Shown here piece by piece: positions 35,840 through 45,005 of a stretch of 64,000 bases of DNA (its first letter is position 1; each line of letters starts with the position of its first letter). The notes beneath the pieces are model-generated. The model was given only the letters and a program-made list of their open reading frames with translations, ran no database searches and was not told where the DNA came from. Origin of the DNA: Mesorhizobium sp. 131-2-1 (GTDB lineage Bacteria > Pseudomonadota > Alphaproteobacteria > Rhizobiales > Rhizobiaceae); contig NZ_AP023247.1 of assembly GCF_016756535.1 (NCBI RefSeq), positions 6,324,501-6,388,500 of the forward strand. The letters are read 5' to 3'. The position numbers and the translations under genes are program-made.

Positions 35840-36635
35840 GACGGCGTTCCCCTGCCCGCGCCCAGGGAGGGCGAAATATTATGCCACATGGCAAGGCAAC
35901 GGCGGCGAAGGCACCAGCGGTCGTTGGCGGCATTTCGTCGAAGCGTGTCCCATTGGCACTGTCGAGGGCATAAGGCGTGGCAAATAGTGACCAGGCCGTC
36001 GAGCCAGCGCAGCGACAGCCAGCAAGGGCGGAGCACGCCAAGGGGATCGATTTGACAGCGGTGAGCGGCTCCTGCGCCGGTCAAGACGTGGCCTAAAGGC
36101 GCAGTAGCGCGGCGGTGGATTGCACGCTCCTTGTGGGAAAGTTGTCGTAGCGCCGGCGCTATAAGCTCAGTCATTGGCAGGTCTCCTCAGGGGAAATTTC
36201 CGCCATTGGAGGCCAAGTTTCACGCCATGGCAGCCTGTATAGTTGTACAGGTTAAGCCGACTGTTCAGTCGAACGCAAAAACGAACCGGCGAGGCGCGCA
36301 ATCGCTCCTTTGGGTGGTGCCCACGGCGGCTGTTTGAGAGCGGCATGGAGATGGAGCGCGGCCAGGCTCCGCCTGTTCCTGCGGCAGCCGATTGCTCCAC
36401 GCAGACTTGCCACCGCACTGCCCTTTGTTTGCGGGTAGCCAATCCGCGGCGTCAGCAAAACATCGCCGACCGTTCGCCGTCTCGCATAGATAGCACGCGG
36501 AGCCGGAGCTTCCCCTGTCTCCAGACCCTCGTACCTTGCACTTTGGACGGCGGCTCGCCAGCAGCTGAATCCTAGCGACCACTGCCATGTGTTCGCCCGA
36601 ATGCAGCTTGCTCGCGTGATCGACAGACTTCAGGA
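35840..36635. other. Stretch upstream of the fseA-like gene
   Basis: About 800 bases with overlapping open frames on both strands, none with recognised domains. In R7A an AHL synthase gene (traI1) precedes the msi172 homologue; I looked for a LuxI-type sequence here and did not find one. Confidence 0.35.
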
Positions 36636-37946
36636 ATGCGATCGATGAAGGCGGATCCCCAATGGGAGCTACTGCTCGATCTGGATGCGCTCGCGGCTAG
36701 CGACGGAGAGGACTGGATCTGGCGTGGTGCGTCGATCGAGCCGGAGAGACGAGAAAAAGCCGTTCTGCGCCTGTCGCGCGGCGGCAGCGATGCGGTCGTG
36801 CATCGCGAATTCGACCTGAGCTCTCTCAGCTTTGTTGCCGACGGTTTCAATCTCCCCGAAGCCAAGGGCGACATTGATTGGCTCGACCCCAACACGCTTC
36901 TGCTTTCCAGTGCGCTTGGTCGGGGCATGGCCACCCGCTCCGGTTACGCCCGCACCGTGCGACTGTGGAAGCGTGGCGCGGATCCCCTCACCGCGCGCCC
37001 AGGACCCCGGTCACCCCGCCGCAGCTTTTCCTGTTCGATCTCAACGCCGCGCCGCCTCTCAGCGCTCAGTAATGCTGAAGCGCAGTCCGGAGAATTTCGA
37101 CGCATCCGGCCTGGTGGTCGCGCGCCACGAGGCAGTCTCGATCGATCATGAGATGATCCCCTATACGCAGGTCGACCCAACCAACGGGAACGGAGATGCC
37201 CCGGTTCACCTTTCCGGCTACGGCGGGTTCGGCATATCGCTCCTGCCCTTCTATAATTCCTGGCTCGGCAAGCTGTGGCTCGAGCGCGGCGGCACGTGTG
37301 TGGAGGCGAACATCCGTGGGGGCGGCGAGTTCGGCACCCGCTGGCACGATGCCGGGCGGAGGGAGGGCAAGCGTCTCGCCCATGACGATTTCGCCGCCGT
37401 TGCCGCCGACCACGTGCGAAGGGGCATCACGCTGCCGAGGCGGATTGCCGCCGAGGGCGGCTCAAATGGCGGCCTGCTGATCGCCAACATGCTTACCCGC
37501 TATCCTGAGCATTTCGGCGCGCTGTTCTGTACAGTCCCGCCTATTGATATGCGCCGCTACACCAAGCTCCGGCGGGCGCGGGCTGGATCGATGAATTTGG
37601 CGATCCCGGCAAGGCTAACGATTGGGCTTTCCTGAAGGAGATCTCCGCCTATCACACTGCCACGCCGGGACAGCCCTATCCGCCTATCCTGATCGCCACC
37701 ATGAGACGCGACGACCGCATCCACCCGGGCCATGCGCGCAAGATGGCGGCAAAGCTGCAGGCTCTTGGCTATCCCGCTTACTTTTACGAGCCCGTCGCAG
37801 GCGGGCACGGCTATGGCAAGGACAATCGGGAGCGAGCTGCATTCATCAGTCTTGGGATCAGTTTTCTTCGCAGCGCGATCGGGTGGCACGCCGATAGCGT
37901 TCATGGACGACGGGGGGCCCGGCAAGAACAAACTTCGAACATGTGA
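36636..37946 (+). pseudogene. Prolyl oligopeptidase-family peptidase, broken (y4nA-like)
   Basis: Starting in the propeller domain (DPQWELLLDLDALAASDGED, LPEAKGDIDWLDPNTLLLSS), the reading moves through at least three frames to FDASGLVVARHEAVSIDHEM and IPYTQVD. It then enters the catalytic domain: GGFGISLLPFYNSWLGKLWL, the nucleophile Ser in EGGSNGGLLIANMLTR, the Asp region ATMRRDDRIHPGHARKMAAK and the His in AGGHGYGKDN. All triad motifs are visible, but the N-terminus is missing and frameshifts occur near 37000 and 37560. It is not functional as written. Confidence 0.88.
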
Positions 37947-38051
37947 GTACAGGGCGATGACTGCGAGGACGGCGCAAATAATGCGTACGGTCTACGAAAT
38001 ATGCGCGCCGACGCTCTGTAGATCTCAGACAATACACCAGGACCACTCACA

Positions 38052-38759
38052 GTGGAATCTGTCAATTCTGAAGAGCAAGGAGACAATATCACAGCAACAA
38101 TACGAATGAGCGTGGCCCGGGAGCAACAGCGGCCCATCCTCATGCTGCTGGGACGGCAGGCCATCGCGGCAGACCTTCCAGAAATCCCGTGTGATCCGCA
38201 GGAGGATACGTACTGGCAAATCCGCCTGCGTGCGCTGGGGGCCATCACGCAGGATTCTGGCTCCGTCACTGGGGTGCCCGGCTCCGGTCTTGCTTATTCG
38301 GACACTGTGACGCCGGAACTTGATATCTCTTATTTCTTCCGCGAGAACGTCGCCGCCGAGGTTATCCTCGGCACCACCTTACCAACATCACAGGCCAGGG
38401 CTCGATCGGCCAGCTAGGCAATATCGGCAAGGTTTGGCTGGTGCCGGCCACGCTGACATTGCAGTATCATTTTACCGATTTCGGCGCCTTCCAGCCCTAT
38501 GTCGGTGCCGGCGTGAACTACACGTTCTTCTATCATCACCAAGCCGGCAGCGCGGATGCTCTCAAGGTTAAGCCCACGTCCGGCGCCGCAATGCAGGTCG
38601 GTTTCGACAACATGGTGGATCAGCACTGGGGCGTGAATTTAGACGTGAAGAGGCTCTATCTGAAACCAAACTTCGACGTCACTGTGAACGGCAAGATGCA
38701 GACCGAGAGCTGTGCTCCATCCCTGGCTCATAGGCGCAGGTCTCACCTACCGCTTCTGA
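38052..38759 (+). pseudogene. Second ompW copy, frameshifted
   Basis: Close to the ompW at 19450: WQIRLRALGAITQDSGSVTG, PELDISYFFRENVAAEVILG, then after a frameshift near 38385 TLTLQYHFTDFGAFQPYVGA and FDNMVDQHWGVNLDVKRLYL. A second frameshift near 38700 restores PWLIGAGLTYRF and a stop at 38759. The sigma-54-like element present before the first copy is not seen here. Confidence 0.9.
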
Positions 38760-38999
38760 TACCCAAAGGCAAAGGCGGCTTGCTGATAGCTGATCTGAAA
38801 TGAACGCCTTGTGCGCCCTTTTTACGATCGCCCTGCGCAGGAATAAGGCGTTGTCGACAGGGCGGCCGCCCTCTTGAGCCTCGACTAACGTGAGATGGAA
38901 GTGCCTAGAGGCGCTTTCGATCAGGAAGGCGTTGGGCATTGTGGTGGGGATGTGGCGGCCATCTTTGCGGCATCAGTTTCCCCGACCTAGGTCGAAGCT

Positions 39000-39290
39000 T
39001 ATGCGGCTGCGCAATGCGAGCACGGCCCCCCTTCGCGACGACAAAGTGTGCCTTGTTCTGCCACGCTGCCAGCTGCCGGTTCTTCTACTGCAGTTCCGGT
39101 GGCTGGCGTCCCGGAAGCATTGCTCGGGCAGCCTAAGGCCGGCCCTCCGCCCTGCTCCATGGGACCCGCGGCGAGGTGCCGGGCTTCAGCTCGGCAAGAT
39201 GCGGGCGGGACCTCCTGATAGAACCTGACGCCGAGCCTGCCCCTGTCTGCCTCTGCGATGGCGGTCCGCTTCAGTCTTGCATGCATCGTT
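39000..39290 (-). pseudogene. ardC 5' remnant
   Basis: From an ATG near 39285 the codons read MHARLKRTAIAEADRGRLGV and RFYQE, parallel to the start of ardC at 14059, followed by scrambled frames with scattered ArdC-like pieces (LPEQCFRD, SRRTGSWQRGRTR). The metallopeptidase domain is gone. As with the intact gene, the structured element lies upstream. Confidence 0.6.
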
Positions 39291-39332
39291 TGTCTCCGCT
39301 CGCCGATCCGGCTCCCCGGAGCCGGGACGGAA

Positions 39333-39590
39333 GGGGTGGGCGGCAAATGCGACCGTAAGGGCCGCCGTCCAGGCGGACCGCATCCGAAGGACCGGAACGA
39401 AGAGAAGGACCCGAAGCGAGAGTGAAGGGTTGCGGGATGCCGCGGCAGGCCTAGAAGGGAGTGCCGCCTACCCTGCGCCGCCGGGAAACGCCCAACATAG
39501 AAGAGCCGCGCGGGTCTGACGAGCCGCGCCAGGCGGGAGCCGAATGGCTGAGACGCCTGAGCTTTGCCTTAGAAAAGCGGTCCGGCAGCC
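39333..39590 (+). repeat. Structured non-coding element, copy B
   Basis: A second copy of the element at 14104. The opening arm GGGGTGGGCGGC is identical (39333-39344). The closing arm is GCCGCCTACCCT (39463-39474), so two pairs became G-T; both remain wobble pairs if the plus strand is the structured molecule. The enclosed sequence shares GCGGACCGCATCCGAAGGAC, GAAGGGTTGCGGGA and GGCCTAGAAGGGAGTGCCGC with copy A. Confidence 0.7.
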
Positions 39591-39616
39591 GTTGCGCGGC
39601 GAGGCGCCGACGCCAG

Positions 39617-39850
39617 CTATGACCGCAGGCTCAACAGAATCCCGCAAGGATCAGCCTCAAGCACCGCAGTTACGTCGAGAAACTCAATGATATCGAGACG
39701 CCGCTCTCCACCCTCATACTTGGCCACGAAGGATTGCGGCCGGCCAAGCTTCTCGGCCACCTGCGCCTGGGTCATGCCTTTGGCCTTGCGCAGCGATATC
39801 AACTGGGCCAGAAACCGCTGGTGGCGGGCAGATCGAAGTGATTTGGGCAT
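39617..39850 (-). CDS. qseC: QseC-like XRE-family regulator
   Basis: A 77-residue Cro/CI-type HTH protein: LAQLISLRKAKGMTQAQVAE, KLGRPQSFVAKYEGGERRLD, IIEFLDVTAVL. It is divergent from the DUF2285 gene at 39967, the same arrangement as qseC-qseM in ICEMlSymR7A. There QseC is a DNA-binding switch that represses qseM and sets which cells can transfer. The 116-base gap holds two dyads that could be its operators. The name is given by arrangement and domain, not by a database match. Confidence 0.75.
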   Translation of the reverse strand: MPKSLRSARHQRFLAQLISLRKAKGMTQAQVAEKLGRPQSFVAKYEGGERRLDIIEFLDVTAVLEADPCGILLSLRS

Positions 39851-39859
39851 GTAGCCGAA

Positions 39860-39921
39860 CCGGTCAGATAAAGACCGGCTCAGCCACTAATCCCGGTTCC
39901 GGATTATCCCATTTTGGGATA
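39860..39921. promoter_or_regulatory. Dyad operators between qseC and qseM
   Basis: CCGGTC at 39860-39865 faces GACCGG at 39873-39878 (seven-base gap). TATCCCATTTTGGGATA at 39905-39921 is a perfect 7-3-7 palindrome. The two sites sit at the qseC-proximal and the qseM-proximal part of the divergent promoter region, as expected for a Cro/CI-like switch. Confidence 0.6.
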
Positions 39922-39966
39922 TACTGCCTTGAATCCACCTATCAACAGGCGAGGTTCGCGGCAGAG

Positions 39967-40248
39967 ATGAATCGATCGACGGGAACAGATGGGACTGAAA
40001 GCTCGACACTGCTCGATGACGTCCCGTGGTCAGACAGCATCACGATTTACGACAGGCAGCATGCCACCATTTACCTGCGCATCCTCGACGCCTGCGCCGA
40101 CAATGCCAGCGTAGAGGAAATGGCCGAACTCATTCTCGGCATCGACCCCGTCCTTGAACCGGTGCGCGCCCGCAAGGCTGTTCGCAGCCATATCGACCGG
40201 GCGAACTGGATGGTAACGACCGGCTACAAGGAACTGTTCGCCGGCTGA
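39967..40248 (+). CDS. qseM: QseM-like DUF2285 antiactivator
   Basis: A 93-residue DUF2285-type protein: DSITIYDRQHATIYLRILDA, CADNASVEEMAELILGIDPV, RKAVRSHIDRANWMVTTGYK, ELFAG. In ICEMlSymR7A the small DUF2285 protein QseM binds and blocks both TraR and FseA. Divergent placement from the XRE gene, and traR close by, support the assignment. The ATG at 39967 has a GCAGAG site; the frame extends upstream without homology. Confidence 0.72.
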   Translation: MNRSTGTDGTESSTLLDDVPWSDSITIYDRQHATIYLRILDACADNASVEEMAELILGIDPVLEPVRARKAVRSHIDRANWMVTTGYKELFAG

Positions 40249-40272
40249 CGCACGGCTGGAACTGTCACGTTT

Positions 40273-40525
40273 TCAGGCAGGGAACTCACGACAATCTCCA
40301 TTCCTGAACGCAGGGCCGGAGACGCGCACCGAATGCAGCCGTTCAGTCGGCTTGGATGCGCCTTCCGATCAGCACTTCAACGATCTCGCGACGCGAAGGT
40401 CCGGCGAGCGATCCGTCGAGACCCATAGAACGACGCTTAAACGAAGCCGCTTTCGGCGGAAACGAGCCGGCAAGCGATTCGCTGTAAGCACAGGACGTAC
40501 TTGAGCGCCACGGGCTTCGCTTCAA
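40273..40525 (-). pseudogene. DUF2285 (fseA C-terminus) remnant
   Basis: Reading LAGSFPPKAASFKRR and LDGSLAGPSRREIVEVLIGR, then RIQAD followed by a stop, and in the next frame ERLHSVRVSGPAFRNGDCRE to a TGA at 40273. It parallels the C-terminus of the intact fseA-like gene (LDGSLAGASHRELAEALVGQ). It lies right after traR, so it is the decayed second activator copy. Confidence 0.75.
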
Positions 40526-40544
40526 CGCCGCCGCGCACGTGAAG

Positions 40545-41273
40545 CTAACCTGTCAGTGAATCGAAAAAAGCCGAACGGGCCAAGCGGCCAATTGCCTGCT
40601 TGGTGGTCGTCACCCCAAGCTTCCCGCGAGCGTTGCCCAGATGAAAGGCGGCCGTTCGCTGCGTGATCCCGAGGATGCAGCCGATCTCCCAATCGGACTT
40701 GCCTTGTACTGCCCACTGCAGGCACTCGTATTCGCGCGGCGTCAGCAGGACACCATCGATCACTCGATCGGCGGACAGTTTGCGGCGAACAAACATATGA
40801 AAACAGGTCGCGATATACCGGAGACCTTCTTCGTGGCGTTCTGCGGCGCGAAAAAATACAGCGTCGGGCTTGTCTGCGGCAAAGGTTATCGCAGCAAAAT
40901 TCCCTCGGCGGTCGATAATCGGGATCGTCATGCCGCAGCAGATGCCAAACTGCGCCGCTTCTTCAAAAACCTGAGCCCCTGCAGCCTCCTCGCCGTTCAG
41001 ATCGGATCGCCATCGAAACGGGCATCCGCCACTGCGTGCGCGCACGATGACCGGGTCAACACTCTGATACCGGTTCTCAAGATAACGTGCTGTCCAGGGC
41101 GCCGGATAATTCGAGATCAGCGTGGGTTTGCCATCAGACCGCGGGGAAAAGGAGAAATAGGCGAAAGTGAGCAGATCGAGTCCAGAGGCGACATCGGCCA
41201 GGGCGCCGCGGAGATCAGCCTCATCGACGCTTTCGGAAAGCCGTTCCAAGAATCTCTCGAAGACAGTCTGCAT
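40545..41273 (-). CDS. traR: TraR-like LuxR-family quorum-sensing regulator
   Basis: A 242-residue LuxR-type protein. The N-terminal autoinducer-binding domain includes LISNYPAPWTARYLENRYQS and VDPVIVRARSGGCPFRWRSD, with the conserved Trp-Tyr-Asp ligand residues of AHL receptors. The C-terminal GerE-type HTH is LLTPREYECLQWAVQGKSDW and ITQRTAAFHLGNARGKLGVT. The start at 41273 (MQTVFERFLERLSESVDEAD) has an AGGGGAG site. No luxI/traI gene is visible in the window, so the signal synthase lies elsewhere or is lost. It is followed by a decayed fseA part. Confidence 0.85.
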   Translation of the reverse strand: MQTVFERFLERLSESVDEADLRGALADVASGLDLLTFAYFSFSPRSDGKPTLISNYPAPWTARYLENRYQSVDPVIVRARSGGCPFRWRSDLNGEEAAGAQVFEEAAQFGICCGMTIPIIDRRGNFAAITFAADKPDAVFFRAAERHEEGLRYIATCFHMFVRRKLSADRVIDGVLLTPREYECLQWAVQGKSDWEIGCILGITQRTAAFHLGNARGKLGVTTTKQAIGRLARSAFFDSLTG

Positions 41274-42219
41274 CTCTCCCCTTTTCAGCTCCTTCCCTTG
41301 GCTCTCCGGCAACGTGTCATTTGAAAGGTGACGGTGCGGAAGAGGTCCGTGACGCTCTTGCGAGAGCATTGCCGCAAACCGCGCCAACTGGCGCCAGTGG
41401 CCTCAGACATTGGCACAAGCCAAGTGCTTTCATATAAGGTCCAGCCGTGCTGAATCGGGATGGTGCCCCCAACCGGATCTGAAATTCCCTGCCTCGGTGT
41501 AGACGCTGCGATGCCTGAGGAAGCTCTCGCGGTCTGGCCGTACAGGTGAAGGGGCTCCATTCGGTCGAAGCTCAAATACAGATTTGACCTTTTTAGGATA
41601 AATGCGCACGCGGACGAGTGGTACGCCGGTTCGACTGGAAGGTCACGTTTCTGACGATTGCCTCAGAAAATGAAAGCTCGCGTGAACGCGTTTCGTGAAG
41701 GTTGAGTCCGTCCATGCAAAAGCGCGATTCTCGCGAACTACAACCGCATTGGTCGACATCATAGTTCACAGGCTGCACCTGCCAGTTCCTCGCTGGTCGC
41801 AGTATACATTGCCGCGAGTGTTTCCGGCTTCGACAGCCAAGCGCCGTTCCCATCATCTTGCGGAAGGTCCGGCGGTGTAGCCCCTGTAAGTTGCGCCTAT
41901 CATCCGTGACTCCAGAGTGGTGGAGTGATGCCATTAGGTTAATTTTGGAAGTGCGGCAATGGACGGCGCAATCGCGTCCTATAAGGCAGTATTCCTGCGA
42001 AAACGGCCAGCGCTTCGCAGGCTATCACAGACCTAGACATCGCGTAGAGATGACCCTTCTTGAGCCGCTTAAAAAAGCAACCGCCTGGCTTGTCTCGTCA
42101 TCGTGACTATGGACGGCTGCCCGCCAGCCCAGGTCGCCCCAATCGTAGAAAACAGCACGCCGGTCGTGACCACTGGAGCCAACCGAACGGGCCGCCCAGC
42201 ACCCGCCCCGCTTTTCCAT
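41274..42219. other. Stretch between traR and the second riboswitch
   Basis: About 950 bases with no recognisable gene on either strand. The region directly before traR should hold its promoter, but I could not identify a convincing tra box. Confidence 0.35.
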
Positions 42220-42405
42220 CTCCGCAGCGGAGCGGGAAGCCGGTCGATGCCGGCGCTGCCCCCGCAACTATTAGAGGCGAGCCGACCCCACTCATGTCAC
42301 TGAGGCGAACAGCCTCGGGAAGACGGGTAGAGGCTATGACCCCCGAGCCAGGAGACCTGCCACGGCGAACTATTGTCCACGGGCGGGGTGTCTCGGTGGC
42401 CGCTG
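42220..42405 (+). ncRNA. Second cobalamin riboswitch (before decayed metE)
   Basis: A near copy of the riboswitch at 22030: GGAAGCCGGTCGATGCCGG, CGCTGCCCCCGCAACTAT, GGGAAGACGGGTAGAGG and GAGCCAGGAGACCTGCC. All core elements are kept, although the gene it served is broken. Confidence 0.92.
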
Positions 42406-42472
42406 CAGCCCGGCGTTCGTATCGGCCTACTGGCGCCTTCGTTGCCCCCCACGCCAACCATCGGGGTATCGC

Positions 42473-42930
42473 ATGACTCTCTCTCAGCAAATTCCTGTAG
42501 CAACGCTTGGTGTGCCGCGTATTGGTCGTAGGCGGGAATTGAAATTCTCGCTTGAAAGCTATTGGTCAGGATAGTCTTGCGCTGCCGAGCTTCTCGCGAC
42601 GGCAAAGGCGCTCCGAGCCGCGAGCTGGGAGGAGCAGCGCGATCGCGGTGTGTCGAAAATCCCGTCGAACGACTTTTCGCTCTACGACCATGTACTCGAC
42701 ACCGCCGCCGTTGTCGGCGCCCTGCCGTCCCGCTACGCACGGAATGGCGGCGAGGTCCCACTCGACATCTATTTCGCCATGGCCCACGGCAACCAAGGTC
42801 AGACGGAGAATTGCGACTCTGGTCAGGAGCATGCGCCTTGCCCTGTGCTCCTGGTCCCGGTCCCGATAGCGTCGGGCAGTCCTTATTGGCTCGTCTCGCC
42901 ACAGGCAGCGCCGGTCGCGGCGACATGATT
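42473..42930 (+). pseudogene. metE N-terminal remnant with early stop
   Basis: Begins MTLSQQIPVATLGVPRIGRR like the intact metE, then meets an in-frame TAG after YWSG (near 42572), continues ELLATAKALRAASWEEQRDR and SKIPSNDFSLYDHVLDTAAV, and breaks off about residue 120. The rest of the gene is missing. Confidence 0.92.
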
Positions 42931-43067
42931 AACCTGCGCGCTCATGGAGAGAACATCTGATGCCGATCTCCTGTGCGAGATGATTGGCTTCGCCCGCCGA
43001 GCGGCTGATGGAGACGGAGTGGGCGAATTCGCTATAACTTTTCTGATATCGAACTGGAGCCATTTAG

Positions 43068-44070
43068 ATGTCACTTCTTGAGAAGTTCGAACGATATCCG
43101 CTGACCTTCGGCCCGACCCCGATCGAACATCTGCCGCGCCTGAGCGCCGCGTTGGGCGGAAAGGTGCAGATTTACGCAAAACATGACGACTGCAATTCCG
43201 GTTTCGCCATGGGCGGGAACAAGCTGCGAAAGCTCGAATACATCGTGCCGGACTCTCTTCGCATCGGCACCGATACGCTGGTGTCTATCGGCGGCGTCCA
43301 GTCGAATCATACACGCCTGGTCGCGGCGACGCGGCCAAGATCGGCATGAGGTGCGTGGTGATCCAGGAGAAATGGATGCCGCACCATGATGCGGTCTACG
43401 ACCGGGTCGGCAACATCCTGCTGACGCGCCTGATGGGCGCGGACAGCCGGCTTGTCGACGACGGCTTTGATATCGACATCCGCAAAAGCTGGGAGGACGC
43501 TATTCAGTCGGTGAAGGACGCCGGCGGCAAGCCCTATCCGATCCCGGCCGGCGCCTCGGTGTACAAGTTCGGCGGGCTGGGCTATGTCGGCTTCGCCGAA
43601 GAGGTGCCCAGGCAGGAAACCGAGCTTGGCTTTGCTTTCGACTACATCATCGTGTGTGTTGTGACCGGCTCGACTTCGCCGCGCAAGGCCGCGCCGACCG
43701 GGTGATCGGCATCGATGCCGCGGGCACGCTCGCTCAGACCCGTGCCCAGGTCCGCCGCATCGTCGACGACACCGCCGCTCTCGTCGGGCTGGGCCGCCCC
43801 GTGCGCGAGGACGAAATCGTTATCAATTCCGACTATGCCCATCCCGCCTATGGCGTTCCCTCGGACGCCACGAATGACGCGATCCGGCTGGCGGCCCGCA
43901 CGGAGGCCTTGATCATCCATCCGGTGTACGAGGGAAAGTCCGGCCTGATCGATCTGACTAGAAGAGGCTTCTTCCCCGAGGGCTCGAGGATTCTCTACGC
44001 GCATCTCGGTGGCGCGCCGGCCATCAATGGCTACAGCTACTCCTACAAGGAAGGATGTCCAGAACGTTCC
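43068..44070 (+). pseudogene. acdS: ACC deaminase, frameshifted
   Basis: The sequence of 1-aminocyclopropane-1-carboxylate deaminase, which lowers plant ethylene: [40 protein letters not shown] with the PLP lysine, [60 protein letters not shown] and LAARTEALIIHPVYEGKSGL. A frameshift near 43335 and a small internal deletion with frameshift near 43672 break it. The 3' end runs into an IS110 remnant. No NifA/sigma-54 promoter was seen upstream. Confidence 0.92.
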
Positions 44071-44074
44071 CGCC

Positions 44075-44492
44075 AGCAATTCCCGCGCAGCCAGCCAAGG
44101 AAGACGCGCATCAAAAGCTCCGTGTCGAGACGATCGGTTTTGGCGCGCCGGTGCTCACGCGACACCGCAACGCTGGCGGGGTGGATGGCATAGGCTTCGA
44201 TGTCGCGCGCCCACAGCCGACGCGCCAGCCAAAAGCCGTCTCCAGCCGCCTCATAGGTGACGGCGATCCGCTTGATCGTGTGCCCAGCCTGGCCGGCTTC
44301 GTCGCGCCAGCGCTGCAGCAGCTTCAACAGTGATGGTGCGTCAGCATCGATCTTCTTGAGGGGCTGGCGCTTGAGACCCGGTACGAGCGCGGCAATCAGC
44401 CATTTCGCCTTGCTCATTTCGATGACGGCGATGACCGTGTTATCCTGTTCAAGAGCGGTAAGGGACCGGCTCGCGTCAAATGACTGCGACAT
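44075..44492 (-). pseudogene. IS110-family transposase, N-terminal half only
   Basis: From the ATG at 44492 (strong AAGGAGG site): MSQSFDASRSLTALEQDNTV, IAVIEMSKAKWLIAALVPGL, VTYEAAGDGFWLARRLWARD and HRRAKTDRLDTELLMRVFLG. These are the N-terminal RuvC-like part of an IS110-family transposase. It ends abruptly at the acdS remnant, so it was truncated by a rearrangement. Confidence 0.85.
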
Positions 44493-45005
44493 GGGGTGCC
44501 TCCTTCTGATGGTGGATCCAACAACGCCGAAGGATGCCACACCCTCGCCGCTCGCCCCATAGCATCTACGCCAGTGGGCACGATCTCGCGGCATTCAGAC
44601 TGGCGGTCACCAGGCAGGCTCTGCCTCGATAGTTCGGTTATGACGGCGCTATGTCTTTCGGCTCTGAGCCTGGGGATCGTTGCAGTGAAAGCCGCACGTG
44701 ATGGTTCACGCGATCCCGTACCTGATTGGGTAACCAGAGCGGGAAAAGATGGGGGAACTTCTGCGGCTATGGCAGTGTGCAAAGTTATGCGAGCCGACCA
44801 AGATATCGACGACGCGATCTGGAAGGCTTGGACCTCGGGTGCAAGGCTTCACCGGAGTGGAAAGGCCGTGTCGCTTGGGCTGCGGGTGCGCTTTTAACGC
44901 TCACCACCTTTCCGCGTGCACGCAATGACTGCAATCCGCTATCCAACTGCGATGGCAAAGGATCCGAAGGGCCAACGTGCAGATCAATCTTTCCACTGCG
45001 GCGGC
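44493..45005. other. Stretch left of the IS110 remnant
   Basis: About 510 bases, presumably partly IS110 flank. No gene is recognised. It lies directly downstream of the three-gene biosynthetic operon. Confidence 0.35.

Noticed and set aside
35821..36174. Possible decayed AHL synthase before the fseA-like gene
   Set aside because: The position fits the R7A order, but the translation shows none of the conserved LuxI residues.
38679..38939. An 86-codon minus-strand frame
   Set aside because: It partly overlaps the decayed ompW in antisense and has no supporting motif.
41593..41934. A 113-codon minus-strand frame upstream of traR
   Set aside because: No start site, no domain and no AHL-synthase features.
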